From positions 248,001-312,000 of the forward strand of contig NZ_FQUV01000005.1 of the NCBI RefSeq assembly GCF_900129235.1: DNA of 64,000 bases, given 5' to 3'. This document shows positions 43,572-53,590 of the stretch, piece after piece. The stretch is from Litoreibacter ascidiaceicola (lineage in GTDB: Bacteria > Pseudomonadota > Alphaproteobacteria > Rhodobacterales > Rhodobacteraceae). How positions within the stretch are numbered: the stretch's first letter is position 1; every line of letters begins with the position of its first letter. Below the pieces are notes generated by a model. The model ran no database searches. It was not told the DNA's origin and was given only the letters and a program-made list of their open reading frames with translations. The translations under genes were made by a program, and so were the position numbers.

Positions 43572-44157
43572 CCTGATCAAGACAGTAGAGGCCGCGCTGT
43601 CAAACCCCGGCGCGGCCACCTCTGATTTTGACCTGAACCCGAATGTGGTTTTGCCGGAGACCCGCGTTTTGCGGGACGCGGCGGTGTTGGTGGCTTTGAT
43701 GCCGACAGACGACGGGGCGCGATTGATCCTGACAAAACGATCCTCGGCCTTGAAACACCACCCCGGCCAGATCGCCTTTCCCGGCGGCAAGCGGGACGGG
43801 GACGAGACACTGGCGACCGCCGCGCTGCGCGAAGCCGAAGAGGAAATCGGGCTGGATCGCAAGCAGGTCCGCCTCATCGGGACACTGTCACCCCATGAAA
43901 CCGTGACCAGCTTTCAGGTGACGCCGCATGTCGGCGTGATTGACGGACCGTTTGACCCCGTGGCGGAGCTGGGCGAGGTCGCGGAAATTTTTACCGTGCC
44001 ATTGGTTCATGTTCTGAACCCCGACAACTATGCAATCGAGGGGCGTCGGTGGCGCGGCCAGCGGCGGCTGTATTTTGTGGTGCCATATGGCCCATATTAT
44101 ATTTGGGGTGCGACGGCGCGGATGCTGCGGTCTTTGGCCGATCAGGTTCGGCTGTGA
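43558..44157 (+). CDS. CoA pyrophosphatase-type NUDIX hydrolase
   Basis: 199 aa. The CoA-type motif LTKRSSALKHHPGQIAFPGG precedes the Nudix box (GGKRDGDE ... REAEEEIG), as in NudL/PCD1 enzymes that hydrolyse CoA and acyl-CoA to 3',5'-ADP and phosphopantetheine. Start ATG 43558 lies inside the hslO end. The end overlaps the GTG start of the cca gene by 4 bp (GTGA), so translation is coupled. Confidence 0.92.
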   Translation: MTGSDLIKTVEAALSNPGAATSDFDLNPNVVLPETRVLRDAAVLVALMPTDDGARLILTKRSSALKHHPGQIAFPGGKRDGDETLATAALREAEEEIGLDRKQVRLIGTLSPHETVTSFQVTPHVGVIDGPFDPVAELGEVAEIFTVPLVHVLNPDNYAIEGRRWRGQRRLYFVVPYGPYYIWGATARMLRSLADQVRL

Positions 44158-45299
44158 CCACGATCACCGGCGATTGGCTGCTGGCCCCCGCAACGCAAGC
44201 GGTGTTTGACGCGGTAGAGGCCACCGGACATCAGGGGTATTTCGTCGGCGGCTGCGTGCGCAACGCGCTGCTGGATGAACCGGTGGCGGATATCGACATG
44301 GCCACCGCCGCGACGCCGGACGCGGTAAGCGCGGCGGCGGAAGACGCGGGGCTGAAGGTTGTGCCAACGGGGATCGAGCACGGGACGGTGACGGTCGTAT
44401 CCGGAGGCGTCCCGCATGAGATCACCACCTTCCGCCGCGATGTGGAAACCGACGGGCGGCACGCGGATGTGGCGTTCTCCACCTCGATGGAGGAAGACGC
44501 CGCACGGCGGGATTTTACCATGAATGCGCTTTATGCGGACCGGACTGGAGCGGTGACCGACCCCGTCGGCGGGTTGCCCGATTTGGACGCGCGGCGTGTG
44601 CGCTTTATCGGGGATGCGGAGGCGCGGATCGCGGAGGACTACCTGCGTATCCTGCGGTTTTTCCGGTTTCATGCGTGGTATGGCGACGTTTCCAAAGGGT
44701 TGGATGCCGATGGCCTTGCCGCCTGTGCTGCGGCTGCGGACGGGCTGGAAAAGCTGTCGGCAGAACGCATCGGGGCGGAGATGACAAAACTGCTGAACGC
44801 GCGCGACCCATCCCCTGCGGTCGCGGCCATGGCGCAGGCTGGAATATTGGCGCGGGTGATGCCGGGGGCGGATACAAAAGCGCTTCCAATTTTGGTGCAG
44901 ATAGAAGACGGGCAAGGCCCTAATATGGCGCGACGCGCGGCGTGTTTGGGGGGCGAAGACCTGAAAGAGCGATGGCGGCTTTCCAATGCCGTGGCCACGA
45001 AGATCGCATTGCTGCGGGATTTGGTTGGGGCGGATACAGGTTTGTCAGAGATCGCCTACCGCCACGGCGCGGACACCGCACGGGACGTCGCCTTGCTGCG
45101 CGGGGCGCTGTTCGAGCAACCGCTGGCGGAGGGGATGCAACGCGAGATTACGGCAGGTGCGGGGGTGGTGTTTCCCGTGAAAGCCGTCGACCTAATGCCA
45201 GATTTTGAAGGGCCAGCTTTGGGGGCCAAACTCAAAGAGTTGGAGACGCGCTGGATCGCCTCCGGGTTCACCCTGACCAAAGCCGAGTTGCTTGGATGA
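44154..45299 (+). CDS. cca: CCA-adding enzyme / tRNA nucleotidyltransferase
   Basis: Adds or repairs the 3'-CCA of tRNA. 381 aa from a GTG at 44154 that overlaps the previous stop. Class II nucleotidyltransferase head: VGGCVRNALLDEPVADIDMAT (nucleotide-binding GG and catalytic DxD-type Asps), then RRDFTMNALYAD (RRD motif). The frame upstream of the GTG lies in the previous gene and is not family-like. The downstream LysE gene starts at its stop (ATGA). Confidence 0.95.
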   Translation: MTTITGDWLLAPATQAVFDAVEATGHQGYFVGGCVRNALLDEPVADIDMATAATPDAVSAAAEDAGLKVVPTGIEHGTVTVVSGGVPHEITTFRRDVETDGRHADVAFSTSMEEDAARRDFTMNALYADRTGAVTDPVGGLPDLDARRVRFIGDAEARIAEDYLRILRFFRFHAWYGDVSKGLDADGLAACAAAADGLEKLSAERIGAEMTKLLNARDPSPAVAAMAQAGILARVMPGADTKALPILVQIEDGQGPNMARRAACLGGEDLKERWRLSNAVATKIALLRDLVGADTGLSEIAYRHGADTARDVALLRGALFEQPLAEGMQREITAGAGVVFPVKAVDLMPDFEGPALGAKLKELETRWIASGFTLTKAELLG

Positions 45300-45880
45300 G
45301 TTTTGATCCGCTCTATGCCTTCGTCTTTGCGGGGCTGTTTTCACCCGGCCCGAATGTCATTTTGCTGACCACCTCCGGCGCACGGTTCGGGTTCAAACGC
45401 ACCTTGCCGCATGTGCTGGGCGTGGCGTTCGGGGTGGGCATCACCTCGGCACTGACAGGGTTCGGGATTGGCGCGCTGTTGCTGGCGCAACCGGCACTGA
45501 CATTTGTGCTAAAATGCCTCGCGGCGGCGTGGATATTGTGGATGGCGTGGAAGCTGTTCCGCTCCACCAGAGGGCCGCAAGCGCAAGGGCGCGACAGGCC
45601 GTTTACCTTTATTGAGGCGGTGTTGTTCCAGTGGGTAAACCCGAAGATCTGGGCAATCGCCATGGCGGCCTCGTCAGGGTACGCCATCGGATTGCCTCCG
45701 GTGCAGGAAGCATTGCGGCTTGGCTCGGCCTTCTCCGGCATCAACCTGTTTGTGTGCCTATTCTGGACCTTCGCGGGGTCACTCTTGGCGGTGCTGATGA
45801 CGCGGCCCGTGTGGTGGCGCGGGTTTATGAGCGTTATGGCGCTTGCATTGGCGGCCTCGGCTGTCATGGTTTTCCTCTAA
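45296..45880 (+). CDS. LysE family amino-acid exporter
   Basis: 194 aa, six hydrophobic helices, with FSPGPNVILLTTSGARFGFK, the LysE/RhtB signature block near the N-terminus. Exports amino acids in family members; substrate unknown. ATG overlaps cca's stop. The ABC exporter pair follows 38 bp later with its own ribosome site (GAGGTG). Confidence 0.92.
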   Translation: MSFDPLYAFVFAGLFSPGPNVILLTTSGARFGFKRTLPHVLGVAFGVGITSALTGFGIGALLLAQPALTFVLKCLAAAWILWMAWKLFRSTRGPQAQGRDRPFTFIEAVLFQWVNPKIWAIAMAASSGYAIGLPPVQEALRLGSAFSGINLFVCLFWTFAGSLLAVLMTRPVWWRGFMSVMALALAASAVMVFL

Positions 45881-45918
45881 CACTCGGCCTATATACTGGG
45901 GCTGAGACAGAGGTGTGA

Positions 45919-47760
45919 ATGTTCCGGTTTCTAGAAAATCTGGTGGACCCCTACGGGCCCTACGACGAGGTGGACGCCCCGCCGCGCAAGCTGTGGCCGT
46001 TCCTGAAGTCATATTCGCAGCCGTTCAAAAAGGTGTTCATCTGGGCCGCCGTCTTGTCGCTGGTGGTGGCCGTGGTCGAGGTCGGGTTGATCTACTACAT
46101 GGGCCGCGTCGTGGACGTGATGTCGAGCGGCGAACCTGCGCAGGTGCTGGAGGAATACGGGCTGGAGCTGATCCTTGTCGCCGTGTTCATTCTGGTGGTG
46201 CGCCCGCTGATACAGGCGGCGGATGTGGGCATCCTGAACAACGCGATCCTGCCGAACTACGGCACCCTTTTCCGTTGGCGCGCGCATAAACACGTGCTGC
46301 GGCAGTCGGTCGGCTGGTTCGAAAACGACTTTGCCGGACGCATCGCCAACCGCATCATGCAGGCGCCCCCCGCCGCGGGCGAAGCGATTTTTCAGGTGTT
46401 CGACGCAATCACCTTCTCGCTGGCCTACATCATCGGCGCGTTCATTTTGCTGAGTGACGCGGACCCACGACTGGCGATCCCGCTGGTGTTCTGGCTGGGC
46501 CTATATGCGTGGCTGGTCGCGTGGACAATGAAACGCGTCGGGCCTGCGTCCAAGGCGTCGTCTGACGCGCGGTCGATGACGACGGGACGGGTGGTCGACA
46601 GTTACAGCAACATCCACTCGGTCAAGCTGTTCGCGCATCACGAGGGCGAGGTGGCATTCGCCAAGGAAGCCATCGAGAAAACCCGCCAGACTTTTGCCCG
46701 CGAGATGCGGATATTTACCATCATGGACGTGATGCTGGTGACGCTGAACGGGCTGCTGATCGTCGGTGTCGTTGGTTGGGCGATCTGGCTATGGGCGCAA
46801 GGCAGCGCGTCGGTGGGCGCGGTCGCAGCGGCGACGGCGCTGACCCTGCGGCTGAACGCGATGACCGGCTGGATCATGTGGGCGCTGTCGTCGTTTTTCC
46901 GGTCCCTTGGTGTCGTGTCCGAGGGCATGGAGACGATTGCGCAACCGATCACGCTGGTGGACGCCGCCGACGCCAAACCGCTGGAGTTGAGCGACGGTGT
47001 GGTGGAGTTCAAAGCGCTGACGCATCATTACGGGCGCGACAAGGGCGGGCTTGAAAACCTGTCCCTGCGCATCGGCGCGGGGGAAAAGGTCGGGCTGATC
47101 GGCCGGTCCGGTGCGGGGAAATCAACCTTGGTGAAACTGCTGCTGCGGTTCTATGACTCCGAAGGCGGGCGGATCGAGATTGACGGACAGGACATCACCA
47201 AAGTCACGCAAAACAGCCTGCGGCATGTGACGGGGATGGTCAGTCAGGATAGCTCTTTGATGCACCGCTCGGTGCGCGACAACATTCTATATGGCCGCCC
47301 CGATGCGTCGGAGGCCGAAATGATCGAGGCCGCCAAACGCGCCGAAGCGCATGAGTTTATTCTGGACCTGAGCGACCCTGAAGGGCGCAAAGGCTACGAC
47401 GCCCATGTGGGCGAGCGCGGCGTCAAGCTGTCGGGAGGGCAGCGACAGCGGATTGGGCTGGCGCGGGTGATCCTGAAAGATGCGCCGATACTGGTGCTGG
47501 ACGAAGCGACGAGTGCGCTGGACAGTGAGGTGGAGGCGGCGATTCAGGACACGCTTTATGGGGTCATGGAAGGGAAAACCGTCATTGCCATCGCCCACCG
47601 CCTCAGCACAATTGCGCATATGGACCGGATCGTAGTTCTGGACGGCGGCAAGATTGCCGAGGAAGGCACCCATGCCGCGCTTTTGGCCAAAGGCGGGCTA
47701 TATGCAGGGTTCTGGGCGCGTCAATCCGGCGGGTTCCTCAACACGGATGCGGCGGAATGA
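45919..47760 (+). CDS. ABC exporter half-transporter A (TM + ATPase)
   Basis: 613 aa. N-terminal ~330 residues with six membrane helices; ATPase domain with Walker A GRSGAGKST, signature LSGGQRQRIGLARV, Walker B ILVLDEATSALD, H-loop AHRLST. MsbA/multidrug type I exporter half. Its stop overlaps the start of the second half-transporter by ATGA, so the two probably form a heterodimer. Both ATP sites have normal catalytic residues. Substrate unknown. Confidence 0.95.
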   Translation: MFRFLENLVDPYGPYDEVDAPPRKLWPFLKSYSQPFKKVFIWAAVLSLVVAVVEVGLIYYMGRVVDVMSSGEPAQVLEEYGLELILVAVFILVVRPLIQAADVGILNNAILPNYGTLFRWRAHKHVLRQSVGWFENDFAGRIANRIMQAPPAAGEAIFQVFDAITFSLAYIIGAFILLSDADPRLAIPLVFWLGLYAWLVAWTMKRVGPASKASSDARSMTTGRVVDSYSNIHSVKLFAHHEGEVAFAKEAIEKTRQTFAREMRIFTIMDVMLVTLNGLLIVGVVGWAIWLWAQGSASVGAVAAATALTLRLNAMTGWIMWALSSFFRSLGVVSEGMETIAQPITLVDAADAKPLELSDGVVEFKALTHHYGRDKGGLENLSLRIGAGEKVGLIGRSGAGKSTLVKLLLRFYDSEGGRIEIDGQDITKVTQNSLRHVTGMVSQDSSLMHRSVRDNILYGRPDASEAEMIEAAKRAEAHEFILDLSDPEGRKGYDAHVGERGVKLSGGQRQRIGLARVILKDAPILVLDEATSALDSEVEAAIQDTLYGVMEGKTVIAIAHRLSTIAHMDRIVVLDGGKIAEEGTHAALLAKGGLYAGFWARQSGGFLNTDAAE

Positions 47761-49628
47761 CGGGATTTATCGGCAAAGTGTTCGAACCAGTGCTCAAATG
47801 GCTGGGTGACAGCATCGACCCGTTCCGCGAGGCCGAGACCGCACCGCCGCGCACGCTCTGGGCGTTTTGCAAATGGTGCCTTGCGGGGTCGTGGCCGGTG
47901 CTTGTGCTGGCCTCGGTCTTCTCGGCGCTGGCAGGCACGATGGAGGCGGTCACGGCAATGCTGCTGGGCTGGGTCATCGACGCGGTTTCCGCCACGGGGC
48001 CAGAGGGGTTCTTTGCACAGAACTGGACGCTGATCGCGCTGTTCGTCGGCTTCTTCCTGATCCTGCGTCCGCTGTCCTTCGGGGTAAGTGCGGCGTTCAA
48101 CGGCATCGTGGTGCCACCCAACGTCTACCCGCTGATCCAAAGCCGCCTGCACCGCTGGACGCTGGGCCATTCGGTGGATTACTTCGACAACGACTTCGCG
48201 GGACGCATCGCGCAAAAGCAGATGCAGACGGCCCGCGCGCTGACAGAAGTGACGGCGGAGGCGATCAACGTCGTGGCCTTTGCGTTGGCGTCGATCATGG
48301 GCTCTGTCCTGCTGCTGGGCACGATCAGCGGTTGGGTCGCGTTGGCGCTGGCGGTTTGGTTGGCAGGCTACATCTTGATGATCCGGTGGTTCATGCCGCG
48401 CATCCGCAAACGGGCGGCAGCGCGGGCGGGCGCGCGGACGATGGTGACGGGGCAGGTGGTCGACACGATCACCAACATCAAAACGGTCAAGCTGTTCGGG
48501 CATTCACAATTCGAGGACGAATCCGCCCTGAACGCCATGGCCGTGCTGCGCGACCGCGCGTTGGAGTTTGGCCGCCTGTCCACCGGTTTCCGCTTTGCCT
48601 TGATGGCGGCGGCGGGGGTTTTGCCGGTGCTGCTGATCGGCGGCACGGTGATGTTGTGGCAGTCAGGGATTGCCACAACGGGCGACATCGCGGCGGCGGG
48701 CGCGATTTCCATTCGCATCGCACAAATGACCGGCTGGGTCAGTTTCTCGCTGATGGCGATGTATGCCAATGTCGGCGAGGTGGAGGACGGGATGCGCACG
48801 CTAACCCCGCCGCACGCCCTGCTGGACGCGGAGGGCGCTACGCCGTTGCAGGTGCCGTCTGCGGAGGTCGAGTTCGACCACGTCACCTTCCGCTATGGCC
48901 GCGAAGCGGGGGGGATCGACGAGGTGTCCTTGCTGATCCCGCCCGGCCAGAAGCTGGGGCTGGTCGGCGCGTCCGGTGCGGGCAAGTCGACCTTGGTCAG
49001 CCTGCTGCTTAGGCTCTATGACACCGAAACCGGTGCCGTGCGCATCGACGGGCAAAACGTGTCGGAAGTGACGCAGGAAAGCTTGCGCCAGAGCATCGGG
49101 ATGGTGACGCAGGAAACCGCGATGTTCAACCGCTCCGCCCGCGACAACCTGATGTATGGCCGCCCAGACGCCACAGAAAACGAGATGATCGCCGCCGCCA
49201 AGCGGGCCGAAGCGCACGACTTCATTCTGGAGCTTGAGGACCACAAAGGGCGCAAAGGCTACGCCGCCCATCTGGGCGAGCGGGGCGTGAAGCTGTCGGG
49301 CGGGCAACGTCAACGGGTAGCACTCGCGCGAGCGTTGCTGAAAAACGCGCCGGTTCTGGTGCTGGACGAGGCGACGAGTGCGCTGGACAGCGAGGTGGAA
49401 GCCTCAATCCAACATGCGCTGGAACGCGCGATGGAAGGCAAGACGGTGATCGCCATCGCCCACCGCCTGAGCACGATTGCGCGGATGGACCGGATCGTGG
49501 TGCTGGAAGAGGGGCGCATCGTCGAGGACGGCACCCATGCGGAACTGCTGGCGCAGGACGGACGTTACGCGGGCTACTGGCGGCGGCAGTCCGGCGGGTT
49601 TATAGGCATTGCAGAAGCAGCCGAGTAA
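47757..49628 (+). CDS. ABC exporter half-transporter B (TM + ATPase)
   Basis: 623 aa, same architecture as the preceding gene with ~50% similarity by eye. Walker A GASGAGKST, signature LSGGQRQRVALARA, Walker B VLVLDEATSALD, H-loop AHRLST. Translationally coupled to partner A. Both halves retain the Glu of the Walker B, so both sites may hydrolyse ATP, unlike asymmetric exporters with one degenerate site. Followed 6 bp later by the RNA methyltransferase gene. Confidence 0.95.
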   Translation: MTGFIGKVFEPVLKWLGDSIDPFREAETAPPRTLWAFCKWCLAGSWPVLVLASVFSALAGTMEAVTAMLLGWVIDAVSATGPEGFFAQNWTLIALFVGFFLILRPLSFGVSAAFNGIVVPPNVYPLIQSRLHRWTLGHSVDYFDNDFAGRIAQKQMQTARALTEVTAEAINVVAFALASIMGSVLLLGTISGWVALALAVWLAGYILMIRWFMPRIRKRAAARAGARTMVTGQVVDTITNIKTVKLFGHSQFEDESALNAMAVLRDRALEFGRLSTGFRFALMAAAGVLPVLLIGGTVMLWQSGIATTGDIAAAGAISIRIAQMTGWVSFSLMAMYANVGEVEDGMRTLTPPHALLDAEGATPLQVPSAEVEFDHVTFRYGREAGGIDEVSLLIPPGQKLGLVGASGAGKSTLVSLLLRLYDTETGAVRIDGQNVSEVTQESLRQSIGMVTQETAMFNRSARDNLMYGRPDATENEMIAAAKRAEAHDFILELEDHKGRKGYAAHLGERGVKLSGGQRQRVALARALLKNAPVLVLDEATSALDSEVEASIQHALERAMEGKTVIAIAHRLSTIARMDRIVVLEEGRIVEDGTHAELLAQDGRYAGYWRRQSGGFIGIAEAAE

Positions 49629-49634
49629 GCCCCT

Positions 49635-50822
49635 ATGACACAGACCATTTTACGACTGAATCACAAAGGCGAAGGCGTGCCAGACACGGGCGCGCCGATC
49701 CCGCGCGTGTTGCCCGATGAGGTGGTCGAGGAGGGGCGCATCGTGACGCCCTCTGCGGACCGCGTCGCGGCCCCTTGCCGCCACTACAAAAGCTGCGGCG
49801 GCTGTGCGATGCAGCATGCCAGCGATGATTTCGTTGCGGAGTGGAAGACGGATGTGATCCGGCTGGGCCTGTCCGCGCGGGGGATCGAGACGGATATACG
49901 GCCTATTCTGACCTCGCCCGCGCAATCGCGTCGCCGTGCGACGTTGCACGGGCGGCGGACCAAAAAAGGGGCCATGGTCGGGTTCTTCGGGCGCGGATCT
50001 GACGCGCTGATTGAAGTGCCGGACTGTAAACTGCTGGACCCTGCGCTGATTGCGGCGTTTCCGGTGTTGGAGGAACTGACCGTTGCCGCGGCTTCGCGGA
50101 AAAGCACTGTCGGGCTTGTCGTGACCTTGTCGGAGGCGGGTCTGGATATCGACATTCGCGATGCAAAACCGTTGGAACCGCAGGGCATCTTGGAGATGGC
50201 GGCATTGGCGGAGCGGCACAAACTGGCGCGGCTGAGTTGGGACGGGGAGGCCGTGGCGACCCGCGAGCCGCCTGTGCAAAGTTTCGGCAAGGGTAAGGTC
50301 GCGCCGCCGCCCGGTGCGTTTTTGCAAGCGACCGCGCATGGGCAAGCGGCGTTGTTGGGCTGCGTTCAGGAGGCCTTGGGCGATGCCAAGCAGGTCGTGG
50401 ACCTGTTCGCGGGTTGCGGCACGTTTACCCTGCCTGCCGCCGAGAAGGCAGAAGTGTGGGCGCTGGAAGGCGAGGCCGCGTTGATTGATGCGTTAGACGC
50501 CGGTTGGCGCAAAGCTGTGGGGCTGAAGAAGGTTAAGGCCGAGGTGCGCGACCTGTTCCGCCGCCCCCTGTTGCCGCAAGAACTACGCAAGACGGACGCG
50601 GTTATCATCGACCCGCCGCGTGCGGGGGCGGAGGCGCAAACGATCGAACTGGCACAAAGCGGCGTGAAACGGATCGCGGCGGTTTCTTGTAACCCTATCT
50701 CTTTCGCGCGGGACGCCGAAATCCTGATCAACGGCGGATACCGCCTTGATTGGGTGCAGCCGGTGGACCAATTCCGCTGGTCCTCGCATGTGGAACTTGC
50801 GGCGCAGTTCAGCAAGGTTTAG
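49635..50822 (+). CDS. class I SAM-dependent RNA methyltransferase, RlmD/TrmA family
   Basis: 395 aa. Fe-S cluster cysteines in PCRHYKSCGGCAMQ (CX5CX2C) plus a later Cys in PDCKLL, as in RlmD. SAM-binding motif DLFAGCGTFTLP, catalytic Cys in AVSCNPISFARD, and FRWSSHVELA near the C-terminus. The N-terminal TRAM domain of RlmD seems reduced. Probable 23S rRNA uracil-5 methyltransferase. Last gene of the plus-strand run. Confidence 0.92.
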   Translation: MTQTILRLNHKGEGVPDTGAPIPRVLPDEVVEEGRIVTPSADRVAAPCRHYKSCGGCAMQHASDDFVAEWKTDVIRLGLSARGIETDIRPILTSPAQSRRRATLHGRRTKKGAMVGFFGRGSDALIEVPDCKLLDPALIAAFPVLEELTVAAASRKSTVGLVVTLSEAGLDIDIRDAKPLEPQGILEMAALAERHKLARLSWDGEAVATREPPVQSFGKGKVAPPPGAFLQATAHGQAALLGCVQEALGDAKQVVDLFAGCGTFTLPAAEKAEVWALEGEAALIDALDAGWRKAVGLKKVKAEVRDLFRRPLLPQELRKTDAVIIDPPRAGAEAQTIELAQSGVKRIAAVSCNPISFARDAEILINGGYRLDWVQPVDQFRWSSHVELAAQFSKV

Positions 50823-50901
50823 GCGCGGCAGTAAAAATGAGCACTCATAAGAGCCTCGGTCTTTGTGGTTCTGTTGAGTTTTTAAGTTGAAAGGCTCGCT
50901 A

Positions 50902-51564
50902 ATGGCCAAGTTGGAAGGATATCTTGGATGCCCGCAGCAAGGTTCAATACTTCAGCACTACGGTTCTAGATTCGACACCGTTTTTGTACTGCTGCATCCG
51001 TTCATTTTGCCAAAAACTATCAATCCCGAACGGTTTCACCCAAACACGTATCCATCAAACCGAGAAATTCTTGCCGACTGTGAGGCAATCATGTGGAAGG
51101 ATTTTGTTCAAACGTCGAAATTTGGAAATCTCGCAGAACTGGATGTAGGGCTTCGTTCATACTTTCAGGGGCTGCGGTCTCCAAATAGGCTGTTTATCTC
51201 GTGGCTGGGGAGAGCGATGGAAAATCGCCGTGTTGCACCACCTTTTCATGGTGAACTTGATCCATTCATTGAGAAAGCATTCGTGTCCACCTTACAAGAT
51301 TCAGGTCATGCAGAATTGCTAACGGCGGATGAGTTTGGCGATAACTTGTCCAAGCGAAGCATCAAAGGAACTGAGATTGATCAGACACTCCCTATTCACG
51401 GCGTGTTGAGCACGGTCGACCAAAACACCATTCTGACGACGCATTGGGATAGCTGCTGTTCATTTCTATGCACCAACGACAAGGCAATATCTGACAAGGC
51501 ATTATACTCCTTTGAGGGCTTCAAATGCACCAAACAGACCGATGTCTATTGGGGACTGCATTGA
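50902..51564 (+). CDS. hypothetical protein, possibly DUF2711 family, 220 aa
   Basis: Markedly lower GC than neighbours on both sides. Soluble protein with aromatic and His motifs: FVLLHPFILPKTINPER, WKDFVQTSKFGNLAELDVGLR, LTTHWDSCCSFLCTNDK and GFKCTKQTDVYWGL. These blocks remind me of DUF2711 proteins, mainly known from Bacillus, but I cannot check this. ATG 50902 chosen over TTG 50887. No ribosome site is obvious. Isolated insert between the methyltransferase and dxs, likely acquired horizontally. Function unknown. Confidence 0.75.
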   Translation: MAKLEGYLGCPQQGSILQHYGSRFDTVFVLLHPFILPKTINPERFHPNTYPSNREILADCEAIMWKDFVQTSKFGNLAELDVGLRSYFQGLRSPNRLFISWLGRAMENRRVAPPFHGELDPFIEKAFVSTLQDSGHAELLTADEFGDNLSKRSIKGTEIDQTLPIHGVLSTVDQNTILTTHWDSCCSFLCTNDKAISDKALYSFEGFKCTKQTDVYWGLH

Positions 51565-51649
51565 ATTCAGTAAATTGGGCTTAGTCTCTTTCTAGCCTTG
51601 CGGTCATGGCACGCTTGAACGAAATCGAACGACTGATCAAAGCCCGCAA

Positions 51650-53578
51650 CTAAGCGCGGCGGGTGGCTATGTCGGCGATGCCTAAGGTTTCTAGAACCTT
51701 GGTTTCGATTTGCGGCGCGTTCATGGCGGCGGCGGCGTACATGTCGGACGGGCTGGCTTGGTCGATGAAGATATCGGGCAGCACCATGGAGCGGTATTTC
51801 AGGCCTTTGTCGAACACGCCATTTTCCGCCAGGAGCTGCGCCACGTGAGAGCCGAAGCCGCCAACGGCACCTTCCTCAATCGTGATCAGCGCCTCGTGGT
51901 TGCGGGCGAGGTTCAGGATTGCGTCCTCGTCCAGCGGCTTGGCGAAACGGGCGTCTACCACGGTGGGGGTGATCCCCTTGGCAGCGAGGTTTTCGGCGGC
52001 TTTCATCACCTCTGACAGGCGGGTGCCGAAGGACAGGAGCGCGACGCGGTTGCCGTTCTGGATCAGGCGGGATTTGCCGATCTCTAAGATTTGGCCCTTT
52101 TCCGGCATCTCGACGCCGACGCCCTCGCCACGGGGGTATCGGAAGGCGATGGGGCCGTCATCGTGGGCCACGGCGGTGGCGGTCATGTGGACCAGCTCGG
52201 CCTCGTCCGCGGCGGCCATCACGACCATGCCGGGGAGGTTCGCCATGAAGGCAATGTCAAAGCTGCCCGCGTGGGTTGCGCCATCAGCCCCGACCAGACC
52301 GGCGCGGTCGATGGGGAAGCGGACGGGTAGGCGTTGCAGGGCGACGTCGTGGACGACTTGGTCATAGCCGCGTTGCAGGAAGGTCGAATAGATCGCGCAG
52401 AACGGCTTCATCCCACCCGCCGCAAGGCCTGCCGCAAAGGTGACGGCATGTTGCTCCGCGATGCCCACGTCGAAGGTGCGGGAGGGGTAGCGTTCGGCCA
52501 TCAGGCCAAGGCCCGTTCCGTCCGGCATGGCGGCGGTGACGGCGACGATTTTCGAGTCCTCAGCGGCGTGATCCACCAGCGCCCTGCCAAACACCGAGGT
52601 GTAGCTGGGCGCGTTGGAGGGGGATTTCTTTTGCTTGCCAGTCACGAAGTCAAACTTCGCGGTGGCGTGACCACCATCGGCGGCGTTTTCGGCGGGGGCG
52701 TAGCCTTTTCCCTTGGTGGTGATCGCGTGGATCAGCACGGGACCGTCGGCGCGGGATTTGACGGTGCGCAGGACGGCGAGCAGTTGCTCCATGTCGTGCC
52801 CGTCGATGGGGCCGACATAGGAGAAGCCGAGTTCCTCGAACAGGGTGCCGCCAACGGTTGCGGCTTTGAGCAGTTCTTTGGCGCGGCGGGCACCCTCTTG
52901 GAACGGCGACGGCAGCAGGGACACAGCACCTTTGGCGGCGGCTTTGAATTCTTGGAAGGGCGCGCCCGCATACAGGCGGGACAGGTAGGAGGACATGGCC
53001 CCCGTGGGCGGCGCGATGGACATTTCGTTGTCGTTGAGGATGACGATCATGCGTTTCTTCAGGTGGCCCGCGTTGTTCATCGCCTCATAGGCCATGCCAG
53101 CGCTGATGGAACCGTCGCCGATTACGGCGATGCAGTCGCCGATGCCATGCTCCGGCGAGCCGCCAAGATCGCGGGCGACGGCCATGCCAAGGGCGGCGGA
53201 AATGGACGTGGACGAGTGGGCGGCACCGAAGGGATCATAGGGCGACTCGGACCGTTTGGTGAAACCGGACAGCCCGTCTTTCTGACGGATCGTGCGCATC
53301 TGGTCGCGACGGCCGGTGATGATTTTATGCGGATAGCATTGGTGCGACACGTCCCAGATCAGGCGATCCTTCGGAGCCTCGAACACGGCGTGGATCGCGA
53401 CGGTCAGCTCGATAACACCCAAGCCTGCACCAAGATGGCCGCCAGTTTGCGAGACCGCGTATACAGTTTCCAACCGCAACTCATACGCGAGCTGGGACAG
53501 CTCGGCATCGGACATACCCTTCATGTCTGCGGGGGTTTTGACCCGATCCAGGAGGGGCGTCTGCGGTCTATCGCTCAT
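51650..53578 (-). CDS. dxs: 1-deoxy-D-xylulose-5-phosphate synthase
   Basis: TPP-dependent first step of the MEP isoprenoid pathway. 642 aa. TPP-binding [18 protein letters not shown], catalytic-site [29 protein letters not shown] and [12 protein letters not shown] are intact. Last gene of the minus-strand operon petP-petR-HDAC-xseB-ispA-dxs, 12 bp after ispA. Confidence 0.97.
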   Translation of the reverse strand: MSDRPQTPLLDRVKTPADMKGMSDAELSQLAYELRLETVYAVSQTGGHLGAGLGVIELTVAIHAVFEAPKDRLIWDVSHQCYPHKIITGRRDQMRTIRQKDGLSGFTKRSESPYDPFGAAHSSTSISAALGMAVARDLGGSPEHGIGDCIAVIGDGSISAGMAYEAMNNAGHLKKRMIVILNDNEMSIAPPTGAMSSYLSRLYAGAPFQEFKAAAKGAVSLLPSPFQEGARRAKELLKAATVGGTLFEELGFSYVGPIDGHDMEQLLAVLRTVKSRADGPVLIHAITTKGKGYAPAENAADGGHATAKFDFVTGKQKKSPSNAPSYTSVFGRALVDHAAEDSKIVAVTAAMPDGTGLGLMAERYPSRTFDVGIAEQHAVTFAAGLAAGGMKPFCAIYSTFLQRGYDQVVHDVALQRLPVRFPIDRAGLVGADGATHAGSFDIAFMANLPGMVVMAAADEAELVHMTATAVAHDDGPIAFRYPRGEGVGVEMPEKGQILEIGKSRLIQNGNRVALLSFGTRLSEVMKAAENLAAKGITPTVVDARFAKPLDEDAILNLARNHEALITIEEGAVGGFGSHVAQLLAENGVFDKGLKYRSMVLPDIFIDQASPSDMYAAAAMNAPQIETKVLETLGIADIATRRA

Positions 53579-53590
53579 CTGCGTTGTCCT

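Noticed and set aside
51606-51653. 15-codon frame [15 protein letters not shown] ending on the dxs stop
   Set aside because: Too short to support; no ribosome site, and it shares bases with the dxs stop. Possibly a remnant.
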